From NCBI RefSeq assembly GCF_900101615.1, contig NZ_FMZX01000003.1:186001-250000 (forward strand): DNA of 64,000 bases, written 5' to 3'. A program made the translations under genes and the position numbers. Below, piece by piece: positions 44,701-54,340 of this stretch; position 1 is the first letter of the stretch; each line of letters starts with the position of its first letter. This DNA comes from Belnapia rosea (GTDB lineage: Bacteria > Pseudomonadota > Alphaproteobacteria > Acetobacterales > Acetobacteraceae). The notes beneath the pieces are model-generated. The model worked only from the letters and a program-made list of their open reading frames with translations. It ran no database searches and was not told the DNA's origin.

Positions 44701-46391
44701 GCGCGAAGGCGGCGGTCGGGCCCGAACAGCATGAAGCCGTGCCGCATGTTGTCGAGCGCGGCGCGGAACATGGCGGCCCGGGATTCGGCCTCCGCCTCGG
44801 CCTCTGCGAGGGCGGTGACGTCGGAGAAGGTCATGGCGAAGCCGCCATCCGGCATCGGATCCGAATGGACCTCGATCAGCCGGCCGGTGCTGGTGCGGCG
44901 CATGTACCGGTGCGACTGGCGCCGGTCGAGAGCGACCAGCCGCGCGAATTCCCGTTCCGGCTCGGGGCCGAGGCCGCCGATCGCGGCTTGGCGGCGCAGC
45001 ACATCGATGAAATGCGTGCCGGCCGGCAGGGGGCGGTCGCCCTCGGGAAAGGTCGGGCCGCCCGCACTGCCGGAAATCCGGTTCACCGCAACCAGCCGGC
45101 CATCGGCGTCGTAAAGGGCGATGCCGTGGCGGATCGCCCTCAACATCGCCTCCTGCACCTGGGCCTGCTGGCGCGCTTCGGCCTCCGCCCGGGCAAGGGC
45201 GGTGATGTCGGTGATGGTGAGCACGAAGCCACCATCCGGCATGGGGTCCGAGGTGACGTCGAGCACGCGGCCGTCGCGCGAGGGGCGGGTATGCCGCAAT
45301 GGCCGGGACCGGTCGGCGGTAAGGGCCTCGGCAGCATGGCGCCGGTCGAGTTCCGGGTCGCCGCTCGCAGCGGCGGCGACCTGGGCGGCGATCAGGTCAC
45401 GCAGGTGCCGGCCGGGCATGACCTCCGCCGCCGGGACCCCGGCGAGCTGGGGCATCAGCCGGTTCGTTGCCACAACCCGGTGCCCGGCATCGAACAGGGT
45501 GACGCCGTGGCGCATGTTCTCGAGCATCGCCTGCAGCGTGGCGGCCCGGGCCTCGGCCGCCTTCTCGGCCGCGACCAGGGCCGTGATGTCGGTGAAGGTG
45601 ATGACGCGGCCGCCGGAGGGGATCGGGTTCGAGATGACCTTCACCACCCTGCCGTCCGGCAGGATCAGGGTGTCCTGCGCGGCATGGCCATGCTCGCCCT
45701 GCAGCAGACGCTGCCGTCGCAACTCCGCCGCCTCCCCCTCGCCGAGGGCGCCGCGTTCGAACTGCCGCTGCGCCAGCTCGGCCAGGCTGTGGCCGGGCGA
45801 CAGATCCCCTGGGGCGAGGCCGGCGCAGGAGGTGGCCAGGGCGTTGAGGGCCAGCAGCCGATCGTCGGGGCCAAAGATGAGGCAGCCATGCTGCATGGAA
45901 TCGAGCGCGGCCGAGAGCATCGCAGCGCGGTCCCGGGCGGCCTCCTCGGCGCGGCTACGGGCGGTGATGTCGCTGTAGGTCGCGATGAAGCCGCCATCCG
46001 GCGTCGGGTCCGAGGTGATCTCGAGCACCCTGCCGTCCGGCCGGGTGCGGGTATAGCGTCCGGGTCGGCTGCGGTCGAAGCTGCGGGCCGCGGCCAGCTG
46101 GGCAGCCGTCTGCGCCTCGTCGCCGAACTCGCCGGCGGCGGCCTGAGCCTCGATCAGCGCCTCGATCGATGCGCCGATGGGCAGCGTGTCGCCGGGGAGG
46201 GCACCGAGCCGCCGCGCCAGCTCGTTCGCCGCCACCAACCGGCCGGCGGCGTCGAACAAGGCAATGCCGTGCCGCATGCTGGCCAGCAGAAGCGGCAGCA
46301 GGTCGGGGCGCTCCTGCCCCGGACTGCCCAAGGGGGAGGATGGCGGTGGCGAGTCCATTTCCGGCGCGGCGGGCAGGCTTGCCTCGATCAT
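41787..46391 (-). CDS. Soluble histidine kinase with ten tandem PAS domains
   Basis: A 1534-residue kinase without predicted membrane helices. Ten PAS_7-type repeats begin with variants of DNMRHGIALFxxxxRLxAxN at residues about 41, 168, 295, 422, 551, 678, 805, 932, 1054 and 1179. The period is close to 127 residues. Each of repeats 1-9 ends in a form of DPTPDGGFVITYSDVTA. Next come a short coiled segment, the dimerisation domain with His1313 in ATMSHELRTPLN, and an ATPase domain (Asn1429, DTGIGM, GSGLGLYLARAL). No receiver is fused and no regulator lies nearby. The ATG overlaps the heme A synthase stop (ATGA). Which repeats bind haem or flavin is not visible. Confidence 0.93.
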   Translation of the reverse strand: MIEASLPAAPEMDSPPPSSPLGSPGQERPDLLPLLLASMRHGIALFDAAGRLVAANELARRLGALPGDTLPIGASIEALIEAQAAAGEFGDEAQTAAQLAAARSFDRSRPGRYTRTRPDGRVLEITSDPTPDGGFIATYSDITARSRAEEAARDRAAMLSAALDSMQHGCLIFGPDDRLLALNALATSCAGLAPGDLSPGHSLAELAQRQFERGALGEGEAAELRRQRLLQGEHGHAAQDTLILPDGRVVKVISNPIPSGGRVITFTDITALVAAEKAAEARAATLQAMLENMRHGVTLFDAGHRVVATNRLMPQLAGVPAAEVMPGRHLRDLIAAQVAAAASGDPELDRRHAAEALTADRSRPLRHTRPSRDGRVLDVTSDPMPDGGFVLTITDITALARAEAEARQQAQVQEAMLRAIRHGIALYDADGRLVAVNRISGSAGGPTFPEGDRPLPAGTHFIDVLRRQAAIGGLGPEPEREFARLVALDRRQSHRYMRRTSTGRLIEVHSDPMPDGGFAMTFSDVTALAEAEAEAESRAAMFRAALDNMRHGFMLFGPDRRLRATNRLASEIGGLSAEELAPGILIDEQIRLHHARGMYGPPPKSDETLARLLQADRSKPWRRTRHMPDGRVVEVFSDPTPDGGFVITFTDITARSAAEAEAQDRARNLQVTLDSIRHGIALYGPDRRLLLANQLAGPGHGLFNLPARTGVLFDDLLHEQHALGMFGSEPEASRVLAQSLTLDRSRPSRLQRRAPNGQVFDIASNPTPDGGFVVTHSDVSELEAAKAEASERAAMLQLMFDNMQHGITYFGPNERLRAFNRLAEDTMGGPTVRLRLGMTLDELGQLQAAAGILGDADTAAAILERRRRIDRSRQHRYLRRGTGGRFIEIISNPAPDGGFVVTHSDVTELLKAQAAAAERASQLQVMLDSMRHGIALFDRDRCLLAANALAAQINGLPVDALQPGRRIEDIAAEVVAVGLIDAAEVEKLLREDLHSPSRITRHRPDGSVIEIVRDPTPDGGFVITYSDVTALTRAETAARERAGVLQVMLENTRHGICYYGPDRRVIAANSLASDFGGYSPGTLRPGRTLEELVDDQLTHGVAGDQGAETARMALAMDRSQPARYMRTAEDGRIIEVTSDPTPDGGFVVTTSDVTPAARAEQEARSRAAILQAMLDNSRQGITLFDMQGRVLAANGMAASMNGLPPDALSPGQPIQALIRAQAELGYFDAVTLEDALSLVPEDRPWPVPYSRQRTLGGGRIVEITTDSVGGVGYIRSYRDISEELRARAELERARDAAEAANRAKSRFLATMSHELRTPLNAVIGFSEAYMIDNDPARRLDYVQSIHEAGRHLLSLIDDILDVTRSETTGFAITESRVDVVSLAEGAVHMMQATAATAGVSLRASLPPSLPPLRADELRLRQVLLNLVANAVKFTPSGGAVTLDAGIEPEGDLLLRITDTGIGMEAADIPRAFEPFTQLDSSLSRRFPGSGLGLYLARALAEAQGATLTLDSTPGAGTIAVLRFPKARLLADMAA

Positions 46392-47461
46392 GTCACCCTC
46401 TTCGGGGGGCGGAGGCCATGCAGCGCGAGGAGCGCCGCGGTGAGGACCAGCACGGCGCAGGCCTGGTGCAGGGTGCCGAGCCAGACCGGCACGGCATGCA
46501 GCAGGGTGGCGACGCCGAGGGCGTATTGCAGGACCACGGCCCCACCAAGGCCGAGGCAGGCGCTGCGGGCGAAACCGGGAGGCAGGCGGCGCCAGCCGGC
46601 AAAGGCGGCGCCGAGCCCGGCCAGGGCGGCAAGGCTTGCCAGCAGGCGGTGGTTGAACTGCACCGCCGCGACATTGAGGGTAAGGTTGCTCCAGGCCGGC
46701 GCCAGACGCCAGTAGCCCTCCGGCACCAGCCTGCCTTCCATCAGCGGAAAGGTATTGTAGTCGAGCCCGGCGCGGTTGCCGGCGACGAAACCGCCGGCCA
46801 GCATCGCCGCGACCAGCAGCCAGGCGGCCGCCTTCGCCTGGCGCCGGATGCTGCCGGTGGCGGCCGGCATGGTGGCGGGGCGTGGGCGCAACAGGCCGAG
46901 CCCGGTCCAGGTCAATGCGGCGAACAGGGCAAGTGCCAGGCTGAGATGCATCACCAGCCGATAGGGCGAGACCGCGGTTCGGTCCGCCTCGAAGCCGGAT
47001 GCGACCATGAACCAGCCCACCGCCCCCTGCAGCCCGCCAAGCAGCAGCAGCAGCAGCAGCCGCGGCTTGAGGCCCGCGGGGATGCGCCCGCGCAGCCAGA
47101 ACCAGGCGAGCGGCAGCGCATAGGCGAGGCCGATCAGCCGGCCCCAGAAGCGGTGGGCCCATTCCAGCCAGAAGATCTGCTTGAAGCCGTCGAGGCCGAA
47201 GCCCTGATTGACCAGGGCATATTGTGGAATGGTCCGGTACAGGTCGTAGAGCCGCTGCCATTCGGCATCGGAGAGCGGCGGCAGGGTGCCCGAGAGCGGT
47301 GCCCATTCCATGATGGAGAGGCCTGACCCGGTCAGCCGGGTCGCCCCGCCGATGGCGACCATGATCCAGACCATGCCGGCCACACCCAGCAGCCAGCAAC
47401 CGATCACGCGAGGGGTCGCCCGGCTGCGCGCCTTGGGCGAGGAGGGAGCATCGAATGGCAT
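46388..47461 (-). CDS. ctaA: Heme A synthase, COX15/CtaA type
   Basis: A 357-residue membrane protein with about eight helices. GGATRLTGSGLSIMEWAPLSG, WLEWAHRFWGRLIGLAYALP, and later FNHRLLA and LHQACAV supply the family's conserved histidines. COX15-type synthases oxidise heme O to heme A for cytochrome aa3 oxidase. It is upstream of, and coupled by four bases to, the ten-PAS kinase, an unusual pairing. It is divergent from the glycosyltransferase gene across about 110 bases. Confidence 0.94.
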   Translation of the reverse strand: MPFDAPSSPKARSRATPRVIGCWLLGVAGMVWIMVAIGGATRLTGSGLSIMEWAPLSGTLPPLSDAEWQRLYDLYRTIPQYALVNQGFGLDGFKQIFWLEWAHRFWGRLIGLAYALPLAWFWLRGRIPAGLKPRLLLLLLLGGLQGAVGWFMVASGFEADRTAVSPYRLVMHLSLALALFAALTWTGLGLLRPRPATMPAATGSIRRQAKAAAWLLVAAMLAGGFVAGNRAGLDYNTFPLMEGRLVPEGYWRLAPAWSNLTLNVAAVQFNHRLLASLAALAGLGAAFAGWRRLPPGFARSACLGLGGAVVLQYALGVATLLHAVPVWLGTLHQACAVLVLTAALLALHGLRPPKRVT

Positions 47462-47572
47462 GGTCTCAGTATAGGGTGGCGCCGCCGCTGAGACACCAAC
47501 CGAAGTCTATTCCGATGCAACAATCGCTGCGACTTGCGGCGGGTCCCCACGGCTGCTAACCGCAGCCCCGCG

Positions 47573-48337
47573 ATGCAGACCGCCTCCGATGCGGCCGGTG
47601 CCCCGGCGGCCTCGGCCTCCCCTCCCACGATCTCCGTCGTCATCCCGGTCCGCAACGAGGCGCCGAACATCGCGCCGCTGGTTGCCGAGATCGAGGTGGC
47701 GCTGGCCGGGATGCCGCATGAGATCATCTATGTCGATGATGGCTCCACGGATGGCACGCCGGAGGCCCTGCGGCAGGCGGCGCCGGACGTCCCCTTGCGC
47801 CATCTGCGGCACCGGGTGAGCTGCGGCCAATCCTCGGCCGTCATTACCGGGGTGAAGGCCGCCCGCGGCACCTGGATCGCCACCCTGGACGGGGACGGGC
47901 AGAACGACCCGGCCGATATCCCCCGGCTGCTGGCCAGGGCCCAGGGCGAGATGCAGGCCGGTGCGGCGCCGGTGCTGGTCGCCGGGCACCGGGTGACGCG
48001 GCGGGACAGCTGGGTGAAGCGACGGTCCAGCCGCATCGCCAACGGCATCCGCGCCCGGCTGCTCGGCGATGCGACGCCGGATACGGGCTGCGGGCTGAAG
48101 GTCTTCCCCCGCGCGCTCTTCCTCGACCTGCCGCATTTCGACCATATGCACCGCTTCCTGCCGGCGCTGGTGCTGCGCCAGGGCGGGCGGGTGGTGAGCG
48201 AGCCGGTGAACCACCGGCCGCGGGTGCGTGGGCGCTCCAACTACGGCACGCTGGACCGGCTGGCCGTCTCGGTCTTCGATCTGCTCGGCGTGGCCTGGCT
48301 GCAGCGCCGCGGCTCGCGTCCGGTGGTCGAGGAGTGA
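47573..48337 (+). CDS. GT2 glycosyltransferase (dolichol-phosphate-mannose-synthase-like)
   Basis: A 254-residue family-2 glycosyltransferase without membrane helices. It has ISVVIPVRNEAPNIAPLV, IIYVDDGSTDGTPEAL, GVKAARGTWIATLDGDGQNDPADIP (metal-binding DGDGQ) and TGCGLKVFPRALFLDLPHFDHMHRF. This is the DPM1/polyisoprenyl-phosphate glycosyltransferase branch that loads a sugar onto a lipid carrier. Start at 47573 (MQTASDAAG) is preferred to a TTG at 47534. The following VTT-domain gene overlaps by GTGA. Product could serve lipid A or surface sugar modification. Confidence 0.9.
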   Translation: MQTASDAAGAPAASASPPTISVVIPVRNEAPNIAPLVAEIEVALAGMPHEIIYVDDGSTDGTPEALRQAAPDVPLRHLRHRVSCGQSSAVITGVKAARGTWIATLDGDGQNDPADIPRLLARAQGEMQAGAAPVLVAGHRVTRRDSWVKRRSSRIANGIRARLLGDATPDTGCGLKVFPRALFLDLPHFDHMHRFLPALVLRQGGRVVSEPVNHRPRVRGRSNYGTLDRLAVSVFDLLGVAWLQRRGSRPVVEE

Positions 48338-49005
48338 GCGAGAGGGCGCGGGCCGTCGCCAAGCTGCTGGTCCTGGCGGCCGGCCTGGTGGTGGCGGGGC
48401 TGCTGCTGCGCTGGCTCGGCGCCATGCTCGGTACCGAATGGGTGGACCGCCGAATCCGTGGCCAGGGGCTGTGGGGGGAGGGGGTCTTCCTGCTGGTCGG
48501 CATGATGGCGACGGCCGTCGGCATCCCGCGCCAGGGCGTCGCCTTCCTCGGGGGCTATGCCTTCGGGGCGGTGGTGGGGACGGGGCTCTCGCTGCTGGCG
48601 CAGCTTCTCGGTTGCGCGCTCTCCTTCGGCTGGGCGCGGCTGGTCGGGCGGGGCTGGGCGGAGCGGCGGCTGGCGGGGCGCTTCGGGCGGCGGCTCAGGC
48701 CGCTCAGGGATGCGCTGGCGGCGAGTCCCTTCGGCGCGACCCTGGCGCTGCGGCTGCTGCCGCTCGGCAACAACCTAGCGCTGAACCTGCTGGCGGGGAT
48801 GGCGGGGATCGCGATCCTGCCTTTCGTCGCGGCCTCGGCGATCGGCTACCTGCCGCAGACGGTGGTCTTCGCCCTGCTGGGCAAGGGCATCCGCGTGGAT
48901 GGCGCCTGGCAGCTTGGCTTGTCGGCCCTGTTGCTGCTCGGCTCCATCGCCATCGGCTTCGCCCTGCTCAGGCGGCACCGCGCGGGGCGGGCGCTGGAGG
49001 AATAG
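48334..49005 (+). CDS. VTT/TVP38-TMEM64 family membrane protein
   Basis: A 223-residue inner-membrane protein with five or six helices and the VTT (SNARE-associated/DedA-like) core: GIPRQGVAFLGGYAFG, LSFGWARLVGRGWAERRL, RLLPLGNNLALNLLAGMAGI and GYLPQTVVFALLGKG. These proteins are lipid scramblases or transporters of undecaprenyl or phospholipids. The start is GTG at 48334 overlapping the GT2 stop. Partnership with a lipid-linked sugar transferase is a plausible functional pair. Confidence 0.82.
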   Translation: MSERARAVAKLLVLAAGLVVAGLLLRWLGAMLGTEWVDRRIRGQGLWGEGVFLLVGMMATAVGIPRQGVAFLGGYAFGAVVGTGLSLLAQLLGCALSFGWARLVGRGWAERRLAGRFGRRLRPLRDALAASPFGATLALRLLPLGNNLALNLLAGMAGIAILPFVAASAIGYLPQTVVFALLGKGIRVDGAWQLGLSALLLLGSIAIGFALLRRHRAGRALEE

Positions 49006-49022
49006 CGCCCTTCCTTCGGCCG

Positions 49023-49295
49023 TCAGTGCAGGACGAATTGGCCGTTGGCGAAGCGAAGCTCGGCCGGGCGGGTCAAGGCGGCGGAGGCGACACGGACGGA
49101 ATGCAGCGGCCCCTCGATCTCGCGGCGCCAGAATTCCAGGAAGCGCGAGAGCTCGGGGAAGGCCGGGGCGTGGTCGACCTTCTGCCAGACGAAGGTCTGC
49201 AGCACGCCGGGATGGTCCGGCATGTGGTAGAGGATCTCGGCGGTGGTGAGCCGCCAGTCGGGGATGCGGACGAAGCGTTCGAGGCTGTACAGCAC
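49023..49295 (-). CDS. usg: Usg family protein
   Basis: A 90-residue protein matching the small alphaproteobacterial Usg family: RLTTAEILYHMPDHPGVLQTFVWQ, then PELSRFLEFWRREIEGPLHSVRVAS. The name comes from a gene near trpF in Caulobacter; the function is not established. The most likely start is GTG at 49295, with AGGA 10 bases upstream. It faces the VTT gene convergently and is divergent from the groES operon. Confidence 0.82.
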   Translation of the reverse strand: MLYSLERFVRIPDWRLTTAEILYHMPDHPGVLQTFVWQKVDHAPAFPELSRFLEFWRREIEGPLHSVRVASAALTRPAELRFANGQFVLH

Positions 49296-49415
49296 GCGAG
49301 ACGATCCTTTCACTGGTGCCAGCCGTTGCGGCCGGCGATTTCCTCCGCTTTCGCAACGCGAAGCTTGCCACGGCTTTCCCGGGGGCTTGCAACAAAATTG
49401 TTGGATTTCAGTGGG

Positions 49416-49442
49416 TTGGCACTCGCACTCGGAGAGTGCTGC
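49416..49442 (+). promoter_or_regulatory. CIRCE element 1 (HrcA operator)
   Basis: TTGGCACTC, nine bases, then GAGTGCTGC: an imperfect match to the CIRCE consensus TTAGCACTC-N9-GAGTGCTAA. It lies just upstream of the predicted -35 element of groES. HrcA would bind here and repress groESL until heat shock. Confidence 0.82.
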
Positions 49443-49449
49443 AAATCCC

Positions 49450-49478
49450 TTGACGCCCGCGCAAGCCTGCCCTAGATC
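49450..49478 (+). promoter_or_regulatory. groES promoter
   Basis: A -35 TTGACG (49450-49455) and a -10-like TAGATC (49473-49478) with a 17-base spacer; the CTTGACG start also resembles RpoH-type -35 sites. It is flanked on both sides by CIRCE elements. Confidence 0.65.
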
Positions 49479-49480
49479 GC

Positions 49481-49507
49481 TTGGCACTCCTCTGGGGTGA
49501 GTGCTAG
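49481..49507 (+). promoter_or_regulatory. CIRCE element 2 (HrcA operator)
   Basis: TTGGCACTC, nine bases, then GAGTGCTAG, covering the expected transcription start of groES. This is the classical position for CIRCE and closer to consensus on its right arm than element 1. Confidence 0.88.
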
Positions 49508-49573
49508 CGGTCCCGCTGGCGCCTCCCGGCGGGGGGACCCATTCCAAGAGAATAGGCCAGGAGAGGACCGCAT

Positions 49574-49885
49574 ATGAGCTTCCGTCCCCTGCATGACCGC
49601 GTTCTCGTCCGTCGCGTGACGGCCGAGGAGAAGACCCGCGGCGGCATCATCATCCCCGACACCGCCAAGGAGAAGCCGCAGGAAGGCGAGGTTATCGCCG
49701 TCGGCTCCGGCACCCTGAACGACAAGGGCGAGCTCCGCGCGCTCGACGTGAAGGCCGGCGACCGCATCCTGTTCGGCAAGTGGTCGGGCACCGAGGTGAA
49801 GCTCGATGGCGAGGAGCTCCTCATCATGAAGGAGTCCGACATCATGGGCATCCTCGAGAACGCTTCCGTTGCGAAGGCCGCCTGA
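49574..49885 (+). CDS. groS: Co-chaperonin GroES
   Basis: A 103-residue GroES with the start [15 protein letters not shown]. The mobile loop [17 protein letters not shown] docks onto GroEL, and the end is [17 protein letters not shown]. It caps the GroEL folding chamber as a heptamer in the cytosol. It is a few residues longer than E. coli GroES because of an ENASVAKAA tail. Expression is predicted to be under HrcA (two CIRCE boxes). groEL follows after 103 bases. Confidence 0.97.
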   Translation: MSFRPLHDRVLVRRVTAEEKTRGGIIIPDTAKEKPQEGEVIAVGSGTLNDKGELRALDVKAGDRILFGKWSGTEVKLDGEELLIMKESDIMGILENASVAKAA

Positions 49886-49979
49886 GCAACCGCTCTGAGG
49901 TCTGACACTCGTCAACACTGGCCGACGGGACCGCGCCAGGGCACCTAGCCCAGGCAGCGGCCGGACGCCGAACCAATGA

Positions 49980-51635
<1,656 letters not shown>

Positions 51636-51662
51636 TCCAGCCCGCAAGGCTGATCGGAAACG

Positions 51663-51691
51663 GGGGCGGGCCGCAGGGCCCGCCCCTTTTT
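51663..51691 (+). terminator. Rho-independent terminator of groESL
   Basis: A ten-base perfect GC stem (GGGGCGGGCC with GGCCCGCCCC), a four-base loop and five T residues, 27 bases after the groEL stop. Confidence 0.92.
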
Positions 51692-51914
51692 CGTGCCGGG
51701 ATGCTGCCTTTCCAGCGCCGAATCCCTCACGACAACGCGTGTGCGTCATCGTTGACTTGGCCGGGGCGATCCGTGTCCACTGGTCATGCCAGCCGTTCTT
51801 GGCCCGCCTTGCCGTGCCCACCCGGACCTTCCGGACGCCTTCAAGCCGATCCAGCCTGGCGGTTTTGCGCGGGCGATCGGCGCCCGTGCCCTATGCAAGG
51901 GGAGGGTGCATCGC

Positions 51915-52118
51915 ATGGCGATCGGCACCGTGAAATGGTTCAACGCCACCAAGGGTTTCGGCTTCATCGTGCCGCAGGATGGCGGGAAGGACGTGTTCGT
52001 CCATATCACTGCCGTGCAGAAGGCGGGCCTGCAGGGGCTCAATGAGAACCAGAAGGTCAGCTACGAGGTGGTGATGGAGCGCGGCAAGGCCGCCGCCGCG
52101 AACCTCAAGCCCCTATGA
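51915..52118 (+). CDS. Cold-shock domain protein (CspA family)
   Basis: A 67-residue single cold-shock domain. The RNP1 motif is KGFGFI (in [10 protein letters not shown]) and RNP2 is VFVHI, within [16 protein letters not shown]. It binds single-stranded RNA/DNA and melts structured mRNAs. A GGGGAGGG ribosome site precedes the ATG at 51915. It follows groESL after a terminator, with a 220-base leader that could hold its promoter and a long 5' UTR, as is usual for csp genes. Confidence 0.95.
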   Translation: MAIGTVKWFNATKGFGFIVPQDGGKDVFVHITAVQKAGLQGLNENQKVSYEVVMERGKAAAANLKPL

Positions 52119-52141
52119 GATAGGCAAGGCTCAATCGAGCC

Positions 52142-52570
52142 TCACCCCGCTGCGTCGCAGGATCTCGGGGTGGCGAGCCGCTCGGGCGGCCCGCCATAGG
52201 GAGCGAGCCTAGCCTCCTCGAACCTCGCGCGCAGGGCTGGATCGGCCATTCACTCCGGCATTGGCGCGCGATCACCACAGGCGCCGTCCTCTGACTGAGA
52301 CGGCAGGATGCCGATCCGGTGCCGAAGACGAGGTCGGACAGGCTGGGCTCCGCCATCATCGGCACAGCGGGCAACTGCTTCACGCGCTGGCCGGCGAGCG
52401 CCGCGATCAGTTACGCGTGGCAGCCGTCGCACCGATATTGCCGTTGGCGCCGACGCTGCTGAGGACCGGGACAATCGGGCGGTCAGGCCAGGCAGGTTGG
52501 GGCTGGGTCGGTGCCCAGGATGGGCCGCCGCAGCGCCGAAAAACTGGGCGAAGAGGCTACGCTGAGCCAT
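52142..52570 (-). pseudogene. Decayed Bug-family solute receptor gene
   Basis: On the minus strand three short pieces in different frames match successive parts of a Bug/TctC receptor. AWPDRPI (around 52470-52493) is the mature N-terminus, LPAVPMMAEPSLSDLVFG (upstream of 52383) is the late LPxVPTMAExGLPG region, and DPALRARFEEARLAPYGG (52142-52249) is the C-terminus. The middle of the gene is missing, and stops and frameshifts separate the pieces. Two intact Bug genes lie 1-3 kb to the right. The identification is by eye from short fragments. Nothing else coding is seen in 52119-52646. Confidence 0.55.
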
Positions 52571-52646
52571 CGATCCAGCCGCCACCCCCATCCTCCGATG
52601 AATCATCGGGGATGATGTGGCGTGGCGACCGGGCCCTGCCCAAGCG

Positions 52647-53210
52647 TCAGGCGGACTGCTGGTCCTGCACCCAGACGCGACGGGCGCCCTGCGCCTGCAG
52701 GAAGCTCTGCGCCTTGGCCTTTTCCTCCTCGGTCTGGGCCTGGATGCCGAGGGATGGGCCATTGGTTTGCAGCACCTCCTCGGGGCGCTTTCCGGTATCG
52801 GTCGAGCTGGCGGCCGCGCCGGCCGTCTCGCCCACGGCAAGGGTCGCCGCACCGGCCGCCGCGGCGGCTGCCACAGCCGGCAGGGCCGCGCCGCCCGTGG
52901 CGATCACGATGCCCGCAGCGAGCATGGAGGTGGAAGCGGTGCCGATGCCGACGAAATTCTGCCGCAGGTTCCGGCTGTCGGCACCCTTCGGGTTCTCGTC
53001 CGGCGTGATCACCTGGTCGTTGTCAGCCTGGCGTTCTCCCTGGGGGGCCGTACGGGACTGGAGGTCCTGGAACCACTGCTCGGCCTGCAGCTTCGCCACC
53101 ACGCCGTCGAGCGCGGCCTGATCCTGGAATTCACCCCAGACAACCGGGCCGGCATGGGAGGTGTGGTCGTATTCGCCGGTCCACTGGCTGCTGTCCATGA
53201 CGATGGGCAT
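52647..53210 (-). CDS. Stress-type protein with hydrophobic alanine-rich segment
   Basis: A 187-residue protein. The N-terminal 110 residues (MPIVMDSSQWTGEYDHTS, then AALDGVVAKLQAEQWFQDLQ) look like a small alpha/beta domain of the general-stress YflT/17M kind. After it comes one Gly/Ala-rich hydrophobic stretch, SMLAAGIVIATGGAALPAVAA and onward, like those of stress-induced membrane-associated proteins. The C-terminus (SFLQAQGARRVWVQDQ) repeats the YflT-like pattern. The ATG at 53210 has an AGGGA site upstream. I could not assign a firm family. It is divergent from the Bug genes. Confidence 0.55.
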   Translation of the reverse strand: MPIVMDSSQWTGEYDHTSHAGPVVWGEFQDQAALDGVVAKLQAEQWFQDLQSRTAPQGERQADNDQVITPDENPKGADSRNLRQNFVGIGTASTSMLAAGIVIATGGAALPAVAAAAAAGAATLAVGETAGAAASSTDTGKRPEEVLQTNGPSLGIQAQTEEEKAKAQSFLQAQGARRVWVQDQQSA

Positions 53211-53352
53211 GCGCGTGTTCCCTGAAAAATTCGGTGCTGGCCAGGAAGAACGCGGCCGCTTCGCCGATGTTCCGCGCCCCCGATTGGGCGCTGGCGGCCC
53301 GTGCCGCTCAATGCTTAAACTGGGCGCAACGAAAAATCGGGGAGGACCGGGT

Positions 53353-54327
53353 ATGGCGCGAGTCACGCGGCGTACGGGATTGGGGATGGTCGCTGCCGCT
53401 TTGGCGGCGCCGGCGCTGGCGCAGCGTGTGGACTGGCCGCCGGGGCCAATCCGCTTCATCGGCATCTTCCCGCCGGGAGGCGGCACGGACATCCTCTCGC
53501 GGCTCTGGTGCCAGAAGATGATGGAGCTGACCGGCGAGCAATTCATCGTCGAGAACCGCAGCGGCTCGGCTGGTAATATCGGCACCGAGGCCATCGCCCG
53601 AAGCGCGCCCGATGGGCGGACCATCGGCCTCGGCAGCGTCGCCCCGCTGGCCATCGGGCCCACGCTCTACCGGCGCCTTCCCTTCGATGTCACGCGGGAC
53701 TTCACCTATATCAGCGGGCTCTGGCAGCTGCCGAACCTGCTGGTGGTGCACCCTGACGTGCCGGCGCGGACGGTGCCGGAACTCATCGCGCTGGTGAAGG
53801 CGAACCCCGGCAAATTCACCTATGCCTCCTCCGGCTCGGGCACCACGGTGCATCTCTCGGGGGCGATGTTCGCGGCGCAGGCTGGGCTTGAGATGGTGCA
53901 TGTGCCCTATCGAGGCGGGGCGCCGGCGCATGTCGACCTGATGGCCGGACGCGTCCACATGATCTTCGACAACATCCCCCAGGCGCTGGCCGAAGCGCGG
54001 GAGGGCAAGGTACGGCCGCTTGCCGTCACCGGGGCGAAGCGCAGCCCGCAGGCGCCGGAGATCCCGGCCATGGCGGAGTTCCTGCCGGGTTTCGAGATCA
54101 CCTCCTGGGGTTCGGTCGTGGCGCCGGCCGGGCTGCCGGCGCCGATGGTGCTGCGCATCGCCGCGCTTGCCCGCCAGGCGCTCGAGACCCCGGAGCTCAT
54201 TGCCCGTTTCGAGGAGAATGGCGCGACGCCCTGGCCAGCTGGCCCGGAGGAACTGGCCGCCTTCCGCACCGCCAATGAGGCGGCCTTCGCGCCGGTGATC
54301 CGCGCCACCGGTGTCCAGGTGGATTGA
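53353..54327 (+). CDS. Bug-family tripartite tricarboxylate receptor (TctC-like) 1
   Basis: A 324-residue periplasmic receptor with a Tat/Sec-like signal (RVTRRTGLGMVAAALAAPAL). The mature part begins WPPGPIRFIGIFPPGGGTD, with the Bug hairpin VENRSGSAGNIGTEAIA, then MVHVPYRGGAPAHVDLMAG and FDNIPQALAEAREG. Bug receptors bind small carboxylates; some act without a transporter partner. tctA/tctB membrane genes are not present nearby. It is followed 13 bases later by a close paralog, indicating tandem duplication. Confidence 0.9.
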   Translation: MARVTRRTGLGMVAAALAAPALAQRVDWPPGPIRFIGIFPPGGGTDILSRLWCQKMMELTGEQFIVENRSGSAGNIGTEAIARSAPDGRTIGLGSVAPLAIGPTLYRRLPFDVTRDFTYISGLWQLPNLLVVHPDVPARTVPELIALVKANPGKFTYASSGSGTTVHLSGAMFAAQAGLEMVHVPYRGGAPAHVDLMAGRVHMIFDNIPQALAEAREGKVRPLAVTGAKRSPQAPEIPAMAEFLPGFEITSWGSVVAPAGLPAPMVLRIAALARQALETPELIARFEENGATPWPAGPEELAAFRTANEAAFAPVIRATGVQVD

Positions 54328-54340
54328 GAGGGGACGCGTC

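Noticed and set aside
46392..47399. Extension of the ten-PAS kinase upstream to 47399
   Set aside because: The added 336 codons are an out-of-frame shadow of heme A synthase. The ATG overlapping its stop is the natural start.
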